A stretch of DNA of 64,000 nt from Patiria pectinifera (lineage: Eukaryota; Echinodermata; Asteroidea; Valvatida; Asterinidae): the NCBI GenBank assembly GCA_029964075.1, contig CM057149.1, forward strand, positions 35,422,900 to 35,486,899, read 5' to 3'. The position numbers and the translations under genes are program-made. Of this stretch, positions 22,601 through 32,956 are shown one piece after another (position 1 is the first letter of the stretch; each line of letters opens with the position of its first letter). The notes beneath the pieces are model-generated. The model saw only the letters and a program-made list of their open reading frames with translations. It was not told the origin of the DNA and searched no databases.

Positions 22601-25600
22601 AACAGAGAATGAGTAATGACCATAAATAATCAGATTTACCATTTTAGATCTCAAAGAGTTTTTTATTCAAGTTGTTTGAATGATGAACAACGAGAACAAA
22701 CACCCCCCCTCCCCAGCTTGAAAGTACCTCCAAAAGAAGTTAAATATTAAATTTGTTTTGAAATGGGCATTGACCTCTGTTTTTTTTTTATTTTTGCATT
22801 TTTTATGCAACATGCAATCTGGACTTGGCACAATAGATCGCACTAAAATATCTGGGTTGTAAAAATACTGTAAACTGATACGGTATCTTTTGGAGTGTGG
22901 ACAATTGGGGGCAGTTAAATCAGACCCATGCTGCAAAGAACTGCCTTTCCGTACAAACTGAGGGTACCTCATAGCATGAATACCAAAAGAATAGAATATC
23001 TGTGAATTAATACACCTGGATATCTAAAACCAAAGAAAGTCTGACAAATTGAAGATATCTCGGATAGAATACTTCGTAAATTAAGCGCTAAGCAACATGA
23101 TTTCCCCTGTAATGTATACGTGGCTTGGCTCATTTTTCCTCAATCCTACAAAATACTCCCCATAACCACTGAGTGGATTTTGAAAGATCTAGGAGCGTTT
23201 GGTCAATGGGTAATATTTGGAGTCGGGTCAATTTTTTCCTTCTTTTGACCCGTGATATCTTTTTTGTTCTAGAGCCCCAGCAGGGTGACAATGTGGATGA
23301 GACGGATGCGCAAGACGTGCTTGAAGAGAAGATAAAAGAACTCATCGATGGAACAACACAGAAGAGGTAAGGGTACCTAATGTCATGGCACTGCTTAGCA
23401 AAGAAACTTGTTAAGCACAGAAATACGTGCTTACCAAATACAGGGCTCAACTTCATGGCTCTGCTTACTGTTAGTCAAAAATTCCTGCTTACAGTAGCAA
23501 AAAAATCTGTGCTTACGGTAAGCATACTTCATGGGTTAGCGAGGAATTCTGCATACACCCCTTAACCACGGATCCTCTACACAAGGATAAACAACTTCCC
23601 CAAACTTCTGGTTAGAGTCGTGATATGGCACTTGCGCGTTGTAGTCTTTCAGTGGTCAAATTTCAGTTAGGACGCCAACTGTTGGCGATCATGGCGCGCG
23701 CGCATTGTTCTACATGTTCTATGCGTTGGCCTATGCGCGGACGTGGCATATCACGCGCCTAGACAAACCGTTCCGTACATTTTGTACACAAGCTGAGATG
23801 AGTCGGTTATCCTTGTGTAGAGGTTCTGTGCTGTAACTAAGGATTCTGTGCTTACAGGGGTAGTACATAATTTTGTTGCTAGTGCTGTTAGTACAGGATG
23901 GTGATCGTATTTCTGTGGTTAGCATCGCCATTAAATTCTGCCAAGGTTACTAGCCAAAATGGCATTCTGTGTTTAGTGATTGTGACCAGGGCCCAAATTC
24001 TTGGTTCTGCTTACAGTTAGCGAAAAATCCCTGCTTAATATAGCAGAAAATCCCGTTCTTATGGTAAGCGTATGTCACGCGTTATCAAGGAATTTCGGCT
24101 TATGCACATGCATACATCCTGTAACTAAGGATTCTGTGCTTACTGGGTTAGCACAGAATTTTCTGCTAATGCAGTTAGCACAGAATGGTGATCGTAAGCA
24201 CGGAATTATGCGGTTAGCAGAGCCATGAAATTGGGCCCAGTTCTGAGATGGTTTTTACTCCAGATAAAAATTTGCTTGGCAAAGTTTGCCACTTAGCACC
24301 TTCATGAAAATTGGGTCCTGACCTCATAGGATGTAACCCAGATTACAGTGTGTTATACTTTATGGCACTTCCTGTCCACTGTGCATTTCCTTTAGGATAC
24401 TTCCTTAAAATAAACAGTCCATAGTGTCAAAACTAAAGCCTTTACGCAGCCAGCATGAAATAAGTTAACGTTTTTATTTCTTCAATCATCTAGTGTCTTA
24501 GGGTGCCTGAGTAGGCGGGGAGTAGAAAATGTATTTTTGCCATAGAAAAAAACCCAATATTTAAAATCCATCATGTAATCCGAACATATATTGATTTTCC
24601 TTTTTTGGCTTGCCACCAGTGCAAATGGACGCAAGGACTGCCTTGAAGGTCTCAAGAAGGCCCTGGCTCGTAAAGTCTTGACAGACTTCATCGAGAATCG
24701 GAAAGTCACCATCTCAGACTGTGTGGAACGCTGCATCAAGAAAGGTGGGGAAAAAAACAAAACACTGTAGACAATACTTTGCAGTGCATGTTTATCTTGA
24801 GTGCTTGGGATTACTGTTTTAACCAGTTCACGCCGGATGACATGTATACAGGCAAAGGTTTGTGGTAGTCGGAACGGATGACGGATAAATACGCAGTGAG
24901 TGAGGCCGGAAATATTAGGATGTGCTACCTGCAGATGAGGGCCTGAACCCGTCTGGCATCGAGGTTCGTGAAAAACAATCCCGCGTCTGATTCCGGTCGG
25001 TGTCAAAATAATCCCGGCGTGAACTGGTTAATTTAAACAAAGTGGTACTTTTTTGTTGTTGGGAGTGCGTAATAAATTTTCAGAGTTTTAGTCTGTGCCC
25101 ACATATGCCCACATTTCACCTAGCGGAGTTTCTCAGACGAAGTAAAATAATGATTTCATCTTGTCCATAAAGTGTGTTCATGAACTGTGTGTTATTGTTC
25201 TTGATGGACAATTTTAAAAGGTGGTGTTTTTTTTTCTAATAGCTGTTTGCTAAGAAAGTCATTTTAAAATTAATGACAAAAAAGTCTCCTGATTTGAACT
25301 GGATATTCTACTCAATCCTGCAAACTTTCTCAATCCTCTTTGCAGATTTTGAAGTGTTTTGAAGGGATAGTTTAATTTACCAAAATAAAATGCGCTGATG
25401 GACTACAGAAAACACCGGTTTCATCTGTATTGTCTTGTCATTTTGTCCTTGCAGGAAAGAGCGATGAGCAAGCGCTGGCTGCCAGCGTTGGTACTCTGCT
25501 CTTGATCCAGCTGGGCGCCGGGGATGACAGTGAAGGCATCTTCAATGACCTCCGACATCTGCTGAAGACCACGCTGTTGGACAAGACGGCGGCCCCAAAA

Positions 25601-28600
25601 GGCCGAGCTAGTGTATGTTATGAAAAACCTTCCATTCTTTGTTAACCCTAACTCCTAAATCTTCTGGGTGGATTAGTGCGGGGCTAGTGCGTAAAGCGCT
25701 CGCCTCTCACCACTGTGGCCCTGGTTCCATTCCCGGCTAGGACCATTTAGTTGTGCGTTGGTTTGCTCCTGTGCCACGACGGTTTTCCTCCCTCCGGAAA
25801 AATCAAACACTTTCGATCTCAGGCTGTGCTCCGTGGTCATATGTGGGTCGATGTGGCTGGCTACCAAAGGGGCCTTAACATGCCTGCAGCTCGACCACGT
25901 TGTAGCCTTGTCCTCCACAATTCAGCTTCTCAGCTGCGAGTAAGGATGATTAGCCTCCCAAATTATTAAATCCTCCACTTTGCATAAACTCAAGTTTGGA
26001 TATCGGCCAGTTCTTATTAAAAGTAGTTGGGTTGTACTGTCCCGAATCGAATAAAACACTCCAAACTAGTTACTGGATTTTGGTAGATTTAGTGAACTTA
26101 GACTCAAAGCATTTATTTCCCAAGTTTGAATTTAAGTTTTCAAGTGTTACTCTAACAAGCTATGATTCTCTGTTTTATATAAATAAAAAAACTTAATTAT
26201 AAAGCTAAAACTTCTTTCAAATGTTTTCCTTTTTTGCAGTGTGCCTTATTTCTGGGTCTGGGTTGCTTCCTAGCTGCTGAAGACTATGAGGTAAGTTGAG
26301 GAGAATTGTATTCTTTGTCTTGTAATTTGAACATGTATTTTGTTGCTTTCCCTCAATTTGTCATGTAGTAAAGTCTGTCCCGAGCCAATATGGCCCATCA
26401 GGCCAGCGTTTGTCTCCGGTTTCCTTGACATGAAACAACTGAGAATATTTCTATTCCTCCTGGATGGGATGCCAGTCCATAGCAGGTCACTCCCCATCTA
26501 ATGCCGGTACCCATTATACTCCTGGGTGGAGAGAGGCAAGTTGGGATGAAGTGGCTTGCCCAAGGACACAACCTATGACCAGCAGCTGGATTTGAATCCC
26601 TGACCCTCTGATCATGAGTCACAAACCTAAACCACAAGGACCACACTCCCTTTATATATCATGACCTAATAATTCTTGATGTTTCTTTGACCAAACATTT
26701 CAAATGAATTCCATTTCCAGACGGTGATGGAGTGCATGGCGGCCCTGGAGCACGTGTTCAGCTTGTCGTATCTGAAGGGTGACGGCACAGCGCCCTCACA
26801 CACCCCAGCCGTCGCAGCCCTCCATTGTGCGGCCTTGTCTGCGTGGACGCTACTGTTGTCCATTGCACCGCCCTCTCGTGTTCCGCAACTTGTAGATAGG
26901 TAAGTCTGAGGCCATGTCCGAAACGGGCTTCCAGATCGAGCTACGGCTACGTCTATTGTCCGCCTGTCCCCGTGTATTTTCAATGGAAGCAGACCTAGAC
27001 CTAGCTCTAGACAGCTGATTCGAATGCAGCCTATTATTCATGAAAGTAAATTTTGTAGAATAACGTACATGTAATATTAAGGATGAAATTCGTCCTCTGG
27101 TTGAATTTTCTTTAAGGCATTATTTTATTTTGGAAATCTTGGATTTTGAAGAAGTATCGTTAGTTTTAAAAAAGGAAAATAAAGATCTGGGATTTTGAAG
27201 AAGTATTAGTTTAAAAAAAGGGAAATAAAGAGTTTGGATTTTGAAGAAGTATTGTTAGTTTAAAAAAGAGGAAAATATAGATATTGTGGAGAAACCAATA
27301 CAAATCCTCTGTCTTGAAAAAAAGGTCATATGAATTTAAATACAATGGAAAATCCCACAGGCCTACAAAAATGCTTATTTAGAACTTGCATATCACGGGC
27401 AAATTTTGGCAAATCTTGGGAAAAAATCTTTGTTATGCCTTTTGGAAGTATGGGGCAAGAAGATATGTAGCTCATGAAATTGCACAGTAGTTCTGGAATA
27501 CATTTTGAACAATTCTTAAGTTAGCCATGAAATGAGATGGATTTGATGCACATTCCCTCATTTCAAAACTAAATTTGCATTCAGAAACAGTCAGTTAAAA
27601 TTTCTGTGAAAAAAGTGCTGAGAGAACGGTCTCGTAAAGTGATTTCTTTTCTCCTTTTTGTTCTCTTTGCAGTCATTTAGGTAAGCTTCCTAGTCTACTA
27701 CACAGCGATGACGTCAGTCTGAGAATAGAGGCCGGGGAATCTATTGCCATGTTCCATGAGCTAGCCAGAGAGCAGAATGAAGTAAGTCCACAACAAAGTG
27801 TTTTGTCATGGTTCACCTTTCAGAAGGAGGGGTTTGTCAACTTCAAAATAAAGTAGTAATCATGAAACATCAGTGGTGAAATTCTTCACAGTTTGCTGAA
27901 CTTTGTTCAACTTTTGAAAAGTTACAGTGTAAGAACTTGCCTTGACATGTTGGACATCACAAATTTGCAGTAAATGCAGGACTTATTGGCAGAGTTATCA
28001 ATCATTGACAAATGTAATGATATAAGGTACTGCTTAAGGGATCAGTGTTTGTTTTGTAAAAGAAATGTAAAGTCAGTGTTATGGAACACTGAAACTATAT
28101 TGGAGCTTTTTAGATAGCATTTGCTCTCGTATTTTTATACCTACAATTGGCCATTGTTTTACTGATATAGTCTAATATCTTGCATGCTTTGTTGTTCATT
28201 GCAGGATTTTGATATGGATAACGTGGAGGAGTTGGTAGTCACCCTCCGAGGCCTGGCCACCGACAGCAACAAATACCGGGCCAAGAAAGACAGAAGGCAA
28301 CAACGCTCCAGCTTCCGAGACATCATCAGAACCATACAGGTCAGTCTATAGGCTCTGTGCGCCACCAAGAGAGGGTGCTTTTATACCACTTTCGCGAGCC
28401 CAGTGGACGGGACACACCACCTGCTCGTACTGCTTCACAGAGGTATAACGCGAAGTACACAGGACTAATTTTGTTCTGAATGTGCACAAAGCCATAGCGT
28501 CTTTGCGTGAGCGTCAGGCATTGACGGGAATGCATTCGATTGTCTCTCCCAGTGGTCTCCCCCAACTCTCCCTTTCTTACACCGTTGAGAGGGTATTTAT

Positions 28601-30430
28601 TAACCCTACCCATCCCCCCCTCTTGGATATTGTTTGGATCCTTCCTGGATTGACAGGGTAGATCTTATGCATTAATAACATAAGTTGAGACAAATAAGAT
28701 GTTAACTCTTACTATCGTATATCTTTCCAAATCTACCAGGAGATTTTGTAGGATTTTGTAGGATTGAGGAAGGTAGAGCCTAGGGACTATTACTTCACTT
28801 AGGACAGTTAAGATGGTAATCCTTACCCTCCCAGGTATTTCAAAATCCACCAGGCAGTTTTGAAAGATTTTGTAGGATTTAAGAAGGTAACTATTTCTTT
28901 ACATGGAGCCTGATGTCCCTTGTCTAACAAAACAATTAAGTGTTTGTCTGACAAAAATTTTAAATCAGAAAAATCTGTCGAAGAAAATGGCAAACGAATT
29001 AATCAGTCTACTGTCGTCTTTCCATGCCATGTTTGATTACCCTTTGTAATTAATTTATTTTGGCTTACCGTTCACCTTTTTTTCTTCCCTCTCAGGAGAA
29101 CGAGATCCCACACGAGATCATCAAGTTCGGGCCTGAGATCCTGGAGCTGGACGGCTGGGTCAAGAAGCGTCAGTACGTGGCCTTCCGTGAGGTGCTGGGG
29201 TCTGGTACCAACATCCACCTGCAAGAGAACGTGCTACTCAGAGACATCTTCGGCCTGGGAGCTCCTATCATCATGTCTGGGCCTGGCGCTCCCAAGAAAG
29301 CCAACCGTTTTGAGAGGGTAAGTTCTGGGAGATGATTTTTCTCTGTTGTGTTGGAGTGGTTAAGTTCGTAAAGGTAAAATACAACAGTTGCAGATATTGT
29401 AAAAACAACTCTCAAAAACTAGTTTGGGTGAATGGAAGAGATATGAGACACTTCTTTGCCATTGTTGTTGTGAGTCAAGCATCCATGCCTAGACGCTACC
29501 GGTTTGTGCACAGTCAAATGAAATTGGTTACACGCACTCTTTGTGATAGGCACCTGCAGGGTGCACATGTGTTGTGTACTCAAACACTAAAGCTCATGTG
29601 ATCTGATACACCGTACCCTCTGGAGACATGCACAAAATAGGGAACAAAGACTGTATACGTCTCCACGGGGCAATTTCTATAGATGAATACGTCTCCACAA
29701 GGTTATCACGAAATAGATATATGGATTTTACTCAAAAACTAGGAATTTCCAAGGTATGTTGGTCTGTCGCAAATGGTAGCAGGGATATTAAGTCCGAATT
29801 TCAGCCAAGGAAATTAATTCTGGTTAAAATAAGAGCACTATGAAACTGTACTTTCAAACTTGAAAACAAAGAAATGTCTCCACAAGGATTCACATTTCAG
29901 TATGAGTGAGTAGGCAACACACACACCCCTATCCAAAGTTGACAACATTTGTTGAGATTGTTGAAGGCCAGAGTCCAAGCTTTGATTTCAGAAGCATTTC
30001 AAAATGTTGAACAAGTTTTAATGTTCAACAAAGAAATTACTGGAGCGGGGCTTGAACCTGCGACCTCCAGATTGCCGTTCCGGTGCTCTACCAACTGAGC
30101 TATCCAGCCCTTTGTTGGCGGTTCCCCTAGTCAGTTTCCCTTTGTGGTTTATTTGAAAATGTAGAATCCTTAATTTGGACGAGGAGGCATTCCCAGTGGA
30201 ATATTTCCTCGGTGTTTTAGCTTCACATGCCAACATTGGTGTGGGGAAATCATTCTCATGATGCTGAGAATTCCTTTCTAAAAAGTTTTTCTTAAAAATA
30301 TGAAATGTTGGTCTCTAAATTCTATTAAATTCTCTTTTACCTTTTGCAGCATCACTACAATTCCCAAGCCTTCAAAGCCAGAACCAAAGTCCGAAGCAAA
30401 CAGCGGGACAAGAGAACTGCGGTGCTATAA
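19634..30430 (+). CDS. IFRD1: IFRD1/IFRD2-type interferon-related developmental regulator (11 coding exons, complete)
   Basis: The coding exons are 19634-19661, 22042-22140, 23273-23366, 24620-24744, 25455-25612, 26240-26290, 26721-26899, 27673-27781, 28205-28339, 29096-29317 and 30350-30430. All junctions are GT-AG and join in frame to 426 residues plus TAA. Vertebrate IFRD1 is about 450. The order fits the family: a short basic N-terminus (MPRRKVRKK), an acidic/Ser segment (10-50), the helical-repeat IFRD domain (about 50-330, with ERCIKKGKSDEQALAA and LPSLLHSDDVSLRIEAGES), and the C-terminal IFRD_C block (RFERHHYNSQAFKARTK then a basic tail). Known members act in the nucleus and cytoplasm as transcriptional co-regulators with histone deacetylase complexes and, in later work, as ribosome-associated factors. 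Which role applies here is inference. Invertebrates usually have one gene for the vertebrate pair, so IFRD1 is a family label. The exact transcription start is unknown. Confidence 0.95.
20445..20690. repeat. Dispersed repeat R1, copy 2 (IFRD1 intron 1)
   Basis: AGTATCCAGACGCCACTTCA, GTGCGCAAAGTCTATG, CAGTCCCAGATTCATATC, TTTTCAACATCTTTGTAATG and GGCGTCAGGATGCAAC match the copies at 14460 and 56225. Confidence 0.65.
21093..21486. mobile_element. MITE with telomere-like TTAACCCTAAC ends, intact copy
   Basis: TTAACCCTAAC at 21093 and GTTAGGGTTAA at 21476-21486 are perfect inverted ends. Inside, GGAGGATTTTGCAGGATTGA recurs three to four times. The unit shares long near-identical stretches with 58771-59200 (for example GTGTTGTTTATGTTCAGCCG and CAGTGGTCACCCCTCCAAGG). 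It lies in IFRD1 intron 1. Confidence 0.8.
22042..22140 (+). CDS. IFRD1: IFRD1 coding exon 2
   Basis: Residues 10-42, between TTGTCGTAG and G|GTGAGT. It encodes a Ser/Glu/Asp-rich low-complexity stretch (SSEGDTEETGSIVSSHLSEP) with several acidic-context serines, plausible phosphorylation sites by composition only. Confidence 0.9.
22303..22508 (+). mobile_element. tRNA-derived SINE, family 2 (IFRD1 intron 2)
   Basis: GGTTGGCGCAGTGGTAC is a good A box (TGGCGCAGTGG) and GAGGTTCGAATCCCC a perfect B box. A tRNA-unrelated body and an A-rich tail (AAAATAAATAAAATCATA) follow. Box spacing of about 40 bp is right for tRNA-derived pol III promoters. Confidence 0.75.
23273..23366 (+). CDS. IFRD1: IFRD1 coding exon 3
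   Basis: Residues 43-74, from TTGTTCTAG to AG|GTAAGG. The acidic linker ends and the first IFRD helix begins (DVLEEKIKELIDGTTQKR), aligned in wording with the vertebrate DLEYKLKGFIDLT region. Confidence 0.9.
23440..23960. mobile_element. Decayed GGGCCCAATTTCAT-type element, interrupted
   Basis: GGGCTCAACTTCATGGCTCTG, CCTGCTTACAGTAGC, TGTGCTTACGGTAAGCATAC and, after a 250-bp insertion, GGATTCTGTGCTTACAGGGG and CTAGTGCTGTTAGTACAGGA follow the order of the copies at 23988-24240 and 36336-36574. The insertion is the element at 23574-23823. Confidence 0.6.
23574..23823. mobile_element. 250-bp nested element with CCTCTACACAAGGATAA inverted ends
   Basis: The 17-bp ends CCTCTACACAAGGATAA and TTATCCTTGTGTAGAGG are perfect inverses. 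The interior is CpG-rich (GGCGCGCGCGCATTG; TGATATGGCACTTGCGCG with its inverse CGTGGCATATCACGCG). TAAC(C/T)A(A/C)GGAT-like sequence occurs on both sides, possibly a long target duplication. Confidence 0.75.
23988..24240. mobile_element. GGGCCCAATTTCAT-type MITE, intact copy (IFRD1 intron 3)
   Basis: The ends AGGGCCCAAATTCTTGG and CCATGAAATTGGGCCCAG are imperfect inverted repeats. Internal TTAGCACAGAAT and AGCACAGAATGGTGATCGTA boxes are shared with 36336-36574. Confidence 0.7.
24620..24744 (+). CDS. IFRD1: IFRD1 coding exon 4
   Basis: Residues 74-116, from GCCACCAG to G|GTGGGG. It encodes CLEGLKKALARKVLTDFIEN and the conserved TISDCVERCIKKG block. The acceptor has a weak pyrimidine tract interrupted by GGCTTG. 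Confidence 0.92.
24819..25031. mobile_element. 213-bp MITE with TTAACCAGTTCACGCCGG ends (IFRD1 intron 4)
   Basis: TTAACCAGTTCACGCCGG at 24819 and CCGGCGTGAACTGGTTAA at 25014-25031 are perfect 18-bp inverted repeats. A related right end (GACGCGAACTGGTTAA) closes the repeat-like stretch at 58010-58323. Confidence 0.8.
25455..25612 (+). CDS. IFRD1: IFRD1 coding exon 5
   Basis: Residues 116-168, from TCCTTGCAG to AGT|GTATGT. It encodes KSDEQALAASVGTLLLIQLG, a hallmark of the family, then a helix pair ending TTLLDKTAAPKGRAS. Confidence 0.93.
25676..25966 (+). mobile_element. tRNA-derived SINE-like element, family 3 (IFRD1 intron 5)
   Basis: GGGGCTAGTGCGTAAAGCGC resembles an A box region and TGGTTCCATTCCC a degenerate B box. 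The body contains GGTTTTCCTCCCTCCGGAAA and a Cys/GC-rich segment unlike the intron around it. It is set between TTAACCCTAACTCCTAAATC (25642) and TTAAATCCTCC, so it may sit inside a TTAACCCTAAC element. Only this copy is seen. Confidence 0.5.
26240..26290 (+). CDS. IFRD1: IFRD1 coding exon 6 (51 nt)
   Basis: Residues 169-185 (CALFLGLGCFLAAEDYE), a small phase 0-0 exon between TTTTTTGCAG and GAG|GTAAGT. Skipping it would keep the frame. Confidence 0.92.
26367..26650 (-). mobile_element. tRNA-derived SINE, family 1, inverted copy (IFRD1 intron 6)
   Basis: This is the reverse complement of the unit at 3049-3336: GTAAAGTCTGTC...GAGCCAATATGGCCCATCA, GAAGTGGCTTGCCCAAGG, then the B box complement GGATTTGAATCCC. 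The A box end is changed (GTGGTCCTTGTGGTTTAGG). Confidence 0.8.
26721..26899 (+). CDS. IFRD1: IFRD1 coding exon 7
   Basis: Residues 186-245, from CATTTCCAG to AG|GTAAGT. It encodes MECMAALEHVFSLSYLKGDG and the conserved hydrophobic helix LHCAALSAWTLLLSIAP. Confidence 0.93.
27133..27288. repeat. Three-copy tandem repeat, about 50-bp unit (IFRD1 intron 7)
   Basis: TTGGATTTTGAAGAAGTAT and a following TTAGTTTAAAAAAGGGAAAT recur three times at about 27139, 27188 and 27235 with small differences. Confidence 0.75.
27673..27781 (+). CDS. IFRD1: IFRD1 coding exon 8
   Basis: Residues 245-281, from CTCTTTGCAG to GAA|GTAAGT. It encodes LGKLPSLLHSDDVSLRIEAG and IAMFHELAREQNE, matching the family's LPSLLSCDDVNMRIAAGE block closely. 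Confidence 0.94.
28205..28339 (+). CDS. IFRD1: IFRD1 coding exon 9
   Basis: Residues 282-326, from CATTGCAG to CAG|GTCAGT. It encodes LRGLATDSNKYRAKKDRRQQ followed by RSSFRDIIRTIQ, the conserved basic stretch at the end of the helical-repeat domain. Confidence 0.94.
28600..28893. repeat. Decayed TTAACCCTAAC-family element (IFRD1 intron 9)
   Basis: TTAACCCTACCC at 28600 followed by AATCTACCAGGAGATTTTGT and AGGATTTTGTAGGATTGAGG units. The right terminus is not recognisable. Confidence 0.5.
29096..29317 (+). CDS. IFRD1: IFRD1 coding exon 10
   Basis: Residues 327-400, from CCCTCTCAG to AGG|GTAAGT. It encodes IKFGPEILELDGWVKKRQY and FREVLGSGTNIHLQENVLLR, then the start of the IFRD_C block (KKANRFER). 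Confidence 0.95.
30038..30109 (-). repeat. tRNA-like sequence (Ala-type GGC anticodon), part of a SINE (IFRD1 intron 10)
   Basis: On the minus strand a 72-nt cloverleaf can be drawn: D arm GCTC-AGTTGGTA-GAGC, anticodon stem CCGGA/TCTGG with loop ACGGCAA (GGC at 34-36), T arm GCAGG-TTCAAGC-CCCGC with one mismatch, acceptor GGCTGGA/TCCAGTA. Position 33 is C instead of the near-universal U, and the 1-72 pair is G-A. A second copy at 34858-34929 extends beyond the tRNA part with the shared flank GGGAACCGCCAACA. A SINE is more likely than a working tRNA gene. Confidence 0.6.
30350..30430 (+). CDS. IFRD1: IFRD1 coding exon 11 and stop
   Basis: Residues 401-426 and TAA at 30428-30430. It encodes HHYNSQAFKARTKVRSKQRD followed by a short basic tail, the most conserved C-terminal signature of the family. 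Confidence 0.95.
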   Translation, partial: HHYNSQAFKARTKVRSKQRDKRTAVL

Positions 30431-30599
30431 CCCCAAACTACCAAAAGTAGATGAATTTTAGGTTTAAAGAAAAACAACGGTACTGCCCTCACCATTGTCT
30501 AGCTCAATAGTCAGTATGGCATTGTATATTTTCAGGTAGTAGGAATGTGTAAATGAAAGTTACGATAATTTTTTTGTTATTTAGATTTTGCCCTTTTGG

Positions 30600-30605
30600 A
30601 ATAAA
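30600..30605 (+). promoter_or_regulatory. Polyadenylation signal candidate for IFRD1
   Basis: AATAAA lies 170 nt after the IFRD1 stop codon. A second AATAAA at 32545-32550 would give a 2.1-kb untranslated region. Both are possible. Confidence 0.4.
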
Positions 30606-32751
30606 ATATTTAAGGATTAAAAAAAAAATATATTTGCTTGGAAATTATTTTGAATTTGAATATATGAATTGGAATTTGTTCACTTCGGTTAAGCTGCTTG
30701 TGAAGGTATCTGACATTTGGAAGATCATCTCAAGTTGAAGTGTAAATTGTTTTGGTGGACTACCCCAAGTAAAAACCTTAAAAATTCAACCAAAATCAAA
30801 GTAAAAAGCTTGTATTTTTGGTTTTCATTTTGCACTAAAAAATAGCAACAGGTGAAGTTACTCTGAGCAGTTTTGTCTTTTAGGCCATCAGCCTGGGGGT
30901 TTGGTCGGTATCAAATGAGGGGAATAATGGTCATTGTGATTTTTGGCAAGGTATGCACCCCTGTAGTTGGAAAATATGTGACAGCATTGCAGCGGTGGCA
31001 GCTTTTTGGGCGCTATCACTGTTTTAAAAAAAATGTCAGCCAAAACATGCTTGTTACCACATATAATTAATCCGGTTCAAGCATATTGGCGCCATTTTGA
31101 AAAAAAAAACCCAAATAAAAGTGATAACACCCAAAAAACTACCACCACTCGCACTACAAAGCTGTCACACATTTCCCAATTCTAGATGTGTTTACCTTGC
31201 CAAAAATCGTTTCGATCATTTGATACCGGTGGCCCAATGTTTGGACCGAAGCTGATAACTTATTTTCCATGTATCCTAGTTTTCTTTCTCGCTATTTTTC
31301 TTTCTCGGTATTTTTCTTTCTCGGTATTTTGATCATATTTTTATTTGTCTTCGACTTTTTTTCCTACTTGATGAGATCTAAAATTGAGGGAAACGTTCTT
31401 TAGATTGGAATCCGATCAAAGATTTGTACATATATAGAATCATTTTAATTCCAAATTAAGATGATTTAAACTAAATTAAATTGTGATGATTGCAGTGATT
31501 TAAAGAAAAAATTGCACTTGTAAAGTAAAGGTTTTTCGTTTACTGATATTTTTTGCCAGGCAAATTTGGCTGGAGATGAGTTTTGACATGGTGCGCACAT
31601 TGGATCATGCGGAAAATTTGCCCGTTCGAAATGAAGGAATATTGATATAAAGTGCATAGTTGGCTTAAAACCGGTCACGTTCAGATGATATGGAAATGCA
31701 TTTAGATTGAAAACAACAGGAATGTAAAATCCTGCAGTTGAAGGATTTTATGATTTACGAAAAAAATTGTGCCCATTTAATTTCAAATATCCTCCAAAAT
31801 GTCGGACGTGAAAATACATCCTGGCAATTATATTTCACATATTGAAATTTCACCTTATTTCACACATTTTCCCACACAATCACATTCAAGAGTTATTTTA
31901 ATATATTGACAGTTGAATGTAACAGAGAGTATTCCGTAATCTATGTGAAGGTCATTTTGAGCGCAAGGACTTACAAAAATAATAGTCGGGTGGAAATTTG
32001 TGGCCTACAGAAAATGACATTTTTTGATTAGGTTTTAATTTGTTGGGAGTGGTGTGAAGAGAATCATCAGTGGGTTTACCAGGCCAACAGACGTGAAAGT
32101 GGAACACTTTCTCTGTGATTCTAAAGTGTTTTGCCAAGTAAATTGTACTTTTTTTTTGTTATATCAGTTGGCCAAAGAACTGATGTAACCATTGCCACGC
32201 ACAGTTTGTCACGCACAAAAAATGTGCCATGTTTTATTAAAAATTTCCAACAAATTTCCTCTGGATTTTTTCGTTCCCTTAATATTTCAGTTTCTTTCTT
32301 TTCAAAATCTATTTCTCACAAAATTGTTTCGAAGATTAAAGCCGCCTTCCTCAAAATTTACTCTTTTCAGATCAGCACCAATTTCGTTAAATTTGAATTG
32401 TAAATGTACCGTAAAGAGTGTAATATTAGACGACTTATTTTAAATGGGTGTTTACCTGTATTGTGTATAATAGTTTTACGAGTGTAGGTATTTAATGATT
32501 TTTCAATTCTTGGTATGTAAAATTGTCACACGCAAGAGGATTTTAATAAAGAGAAAACATCTAAATTGGTCAGTTTCTTGGTCACGTTTTTTGCGTGCCC
32601 CATAGAGGACCAGCCTTTTATCCTCTTTGTATTGTCGGTCACTTGTGACCTACGTGTAGCCTAGTTGTTGGCTGGTGAATAGAGCCGGGCAGTTCCATCA
32701 TATAGGATTACTCCTACCCCCTACTAGGCTCAATTCTGCCCATTGTGTAGG
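30606..32751. other. IFRD1 3' flank or long 3' UTR
   Basis: No coding exon is seen. The stretch 31270-31330 holds TTTCTTTCTCG(G/C)TATT three times in tandem. AATAAA at 32545-32550 could end a long IFRD1 transcript. Confidence 0.4.
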
Positions 32752-32956
32752 CTTTCCGGAAAGATTCCCATACCTGGCCGTCACTGCAGTGATCTATCAG
32801 CCATCAGAAAGCGATAACATTTCCTAAAAAGTCAAATTTAGCAGGGAAAATATTGAAGCATTTACTGAAAAAAAACACAAATTTTCAGACCAGTCCCATA
32901 AGGTTTGTGCACCGGGTGACAAGTGATGTCCAGGTGTGGAACTCTTTCTGGCTTTC
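32752..32956. repeat. Dispersed repeat R2, copy 1
   Basis: GGAAAGATTCCCATACCTGG, ATCTATCAGCCATCAGAAAG, TCCTAAAAAGTCAAATTTAG and GTGACAAGTGATGTCCAGG match 47516-47742 in order and orientation. The ends carry an inverted GGAAAG/CTTTCC type box. Confidence 0.65.

Noticed and set aside
24482-25006. 174-codon minus-strand open frame
   Set aside because: It lies antisense to IFRD1 exon 4 and runs through the MITE at 24819-25031. It has no splice sites, and its composition follows these features.
30038-30109. Functional tRNA-Ala gene
   Set aside because: C33 instead of U33, a mismatched first acceptor pair, and a decayed second copy with shared flanks indicate a SINE.
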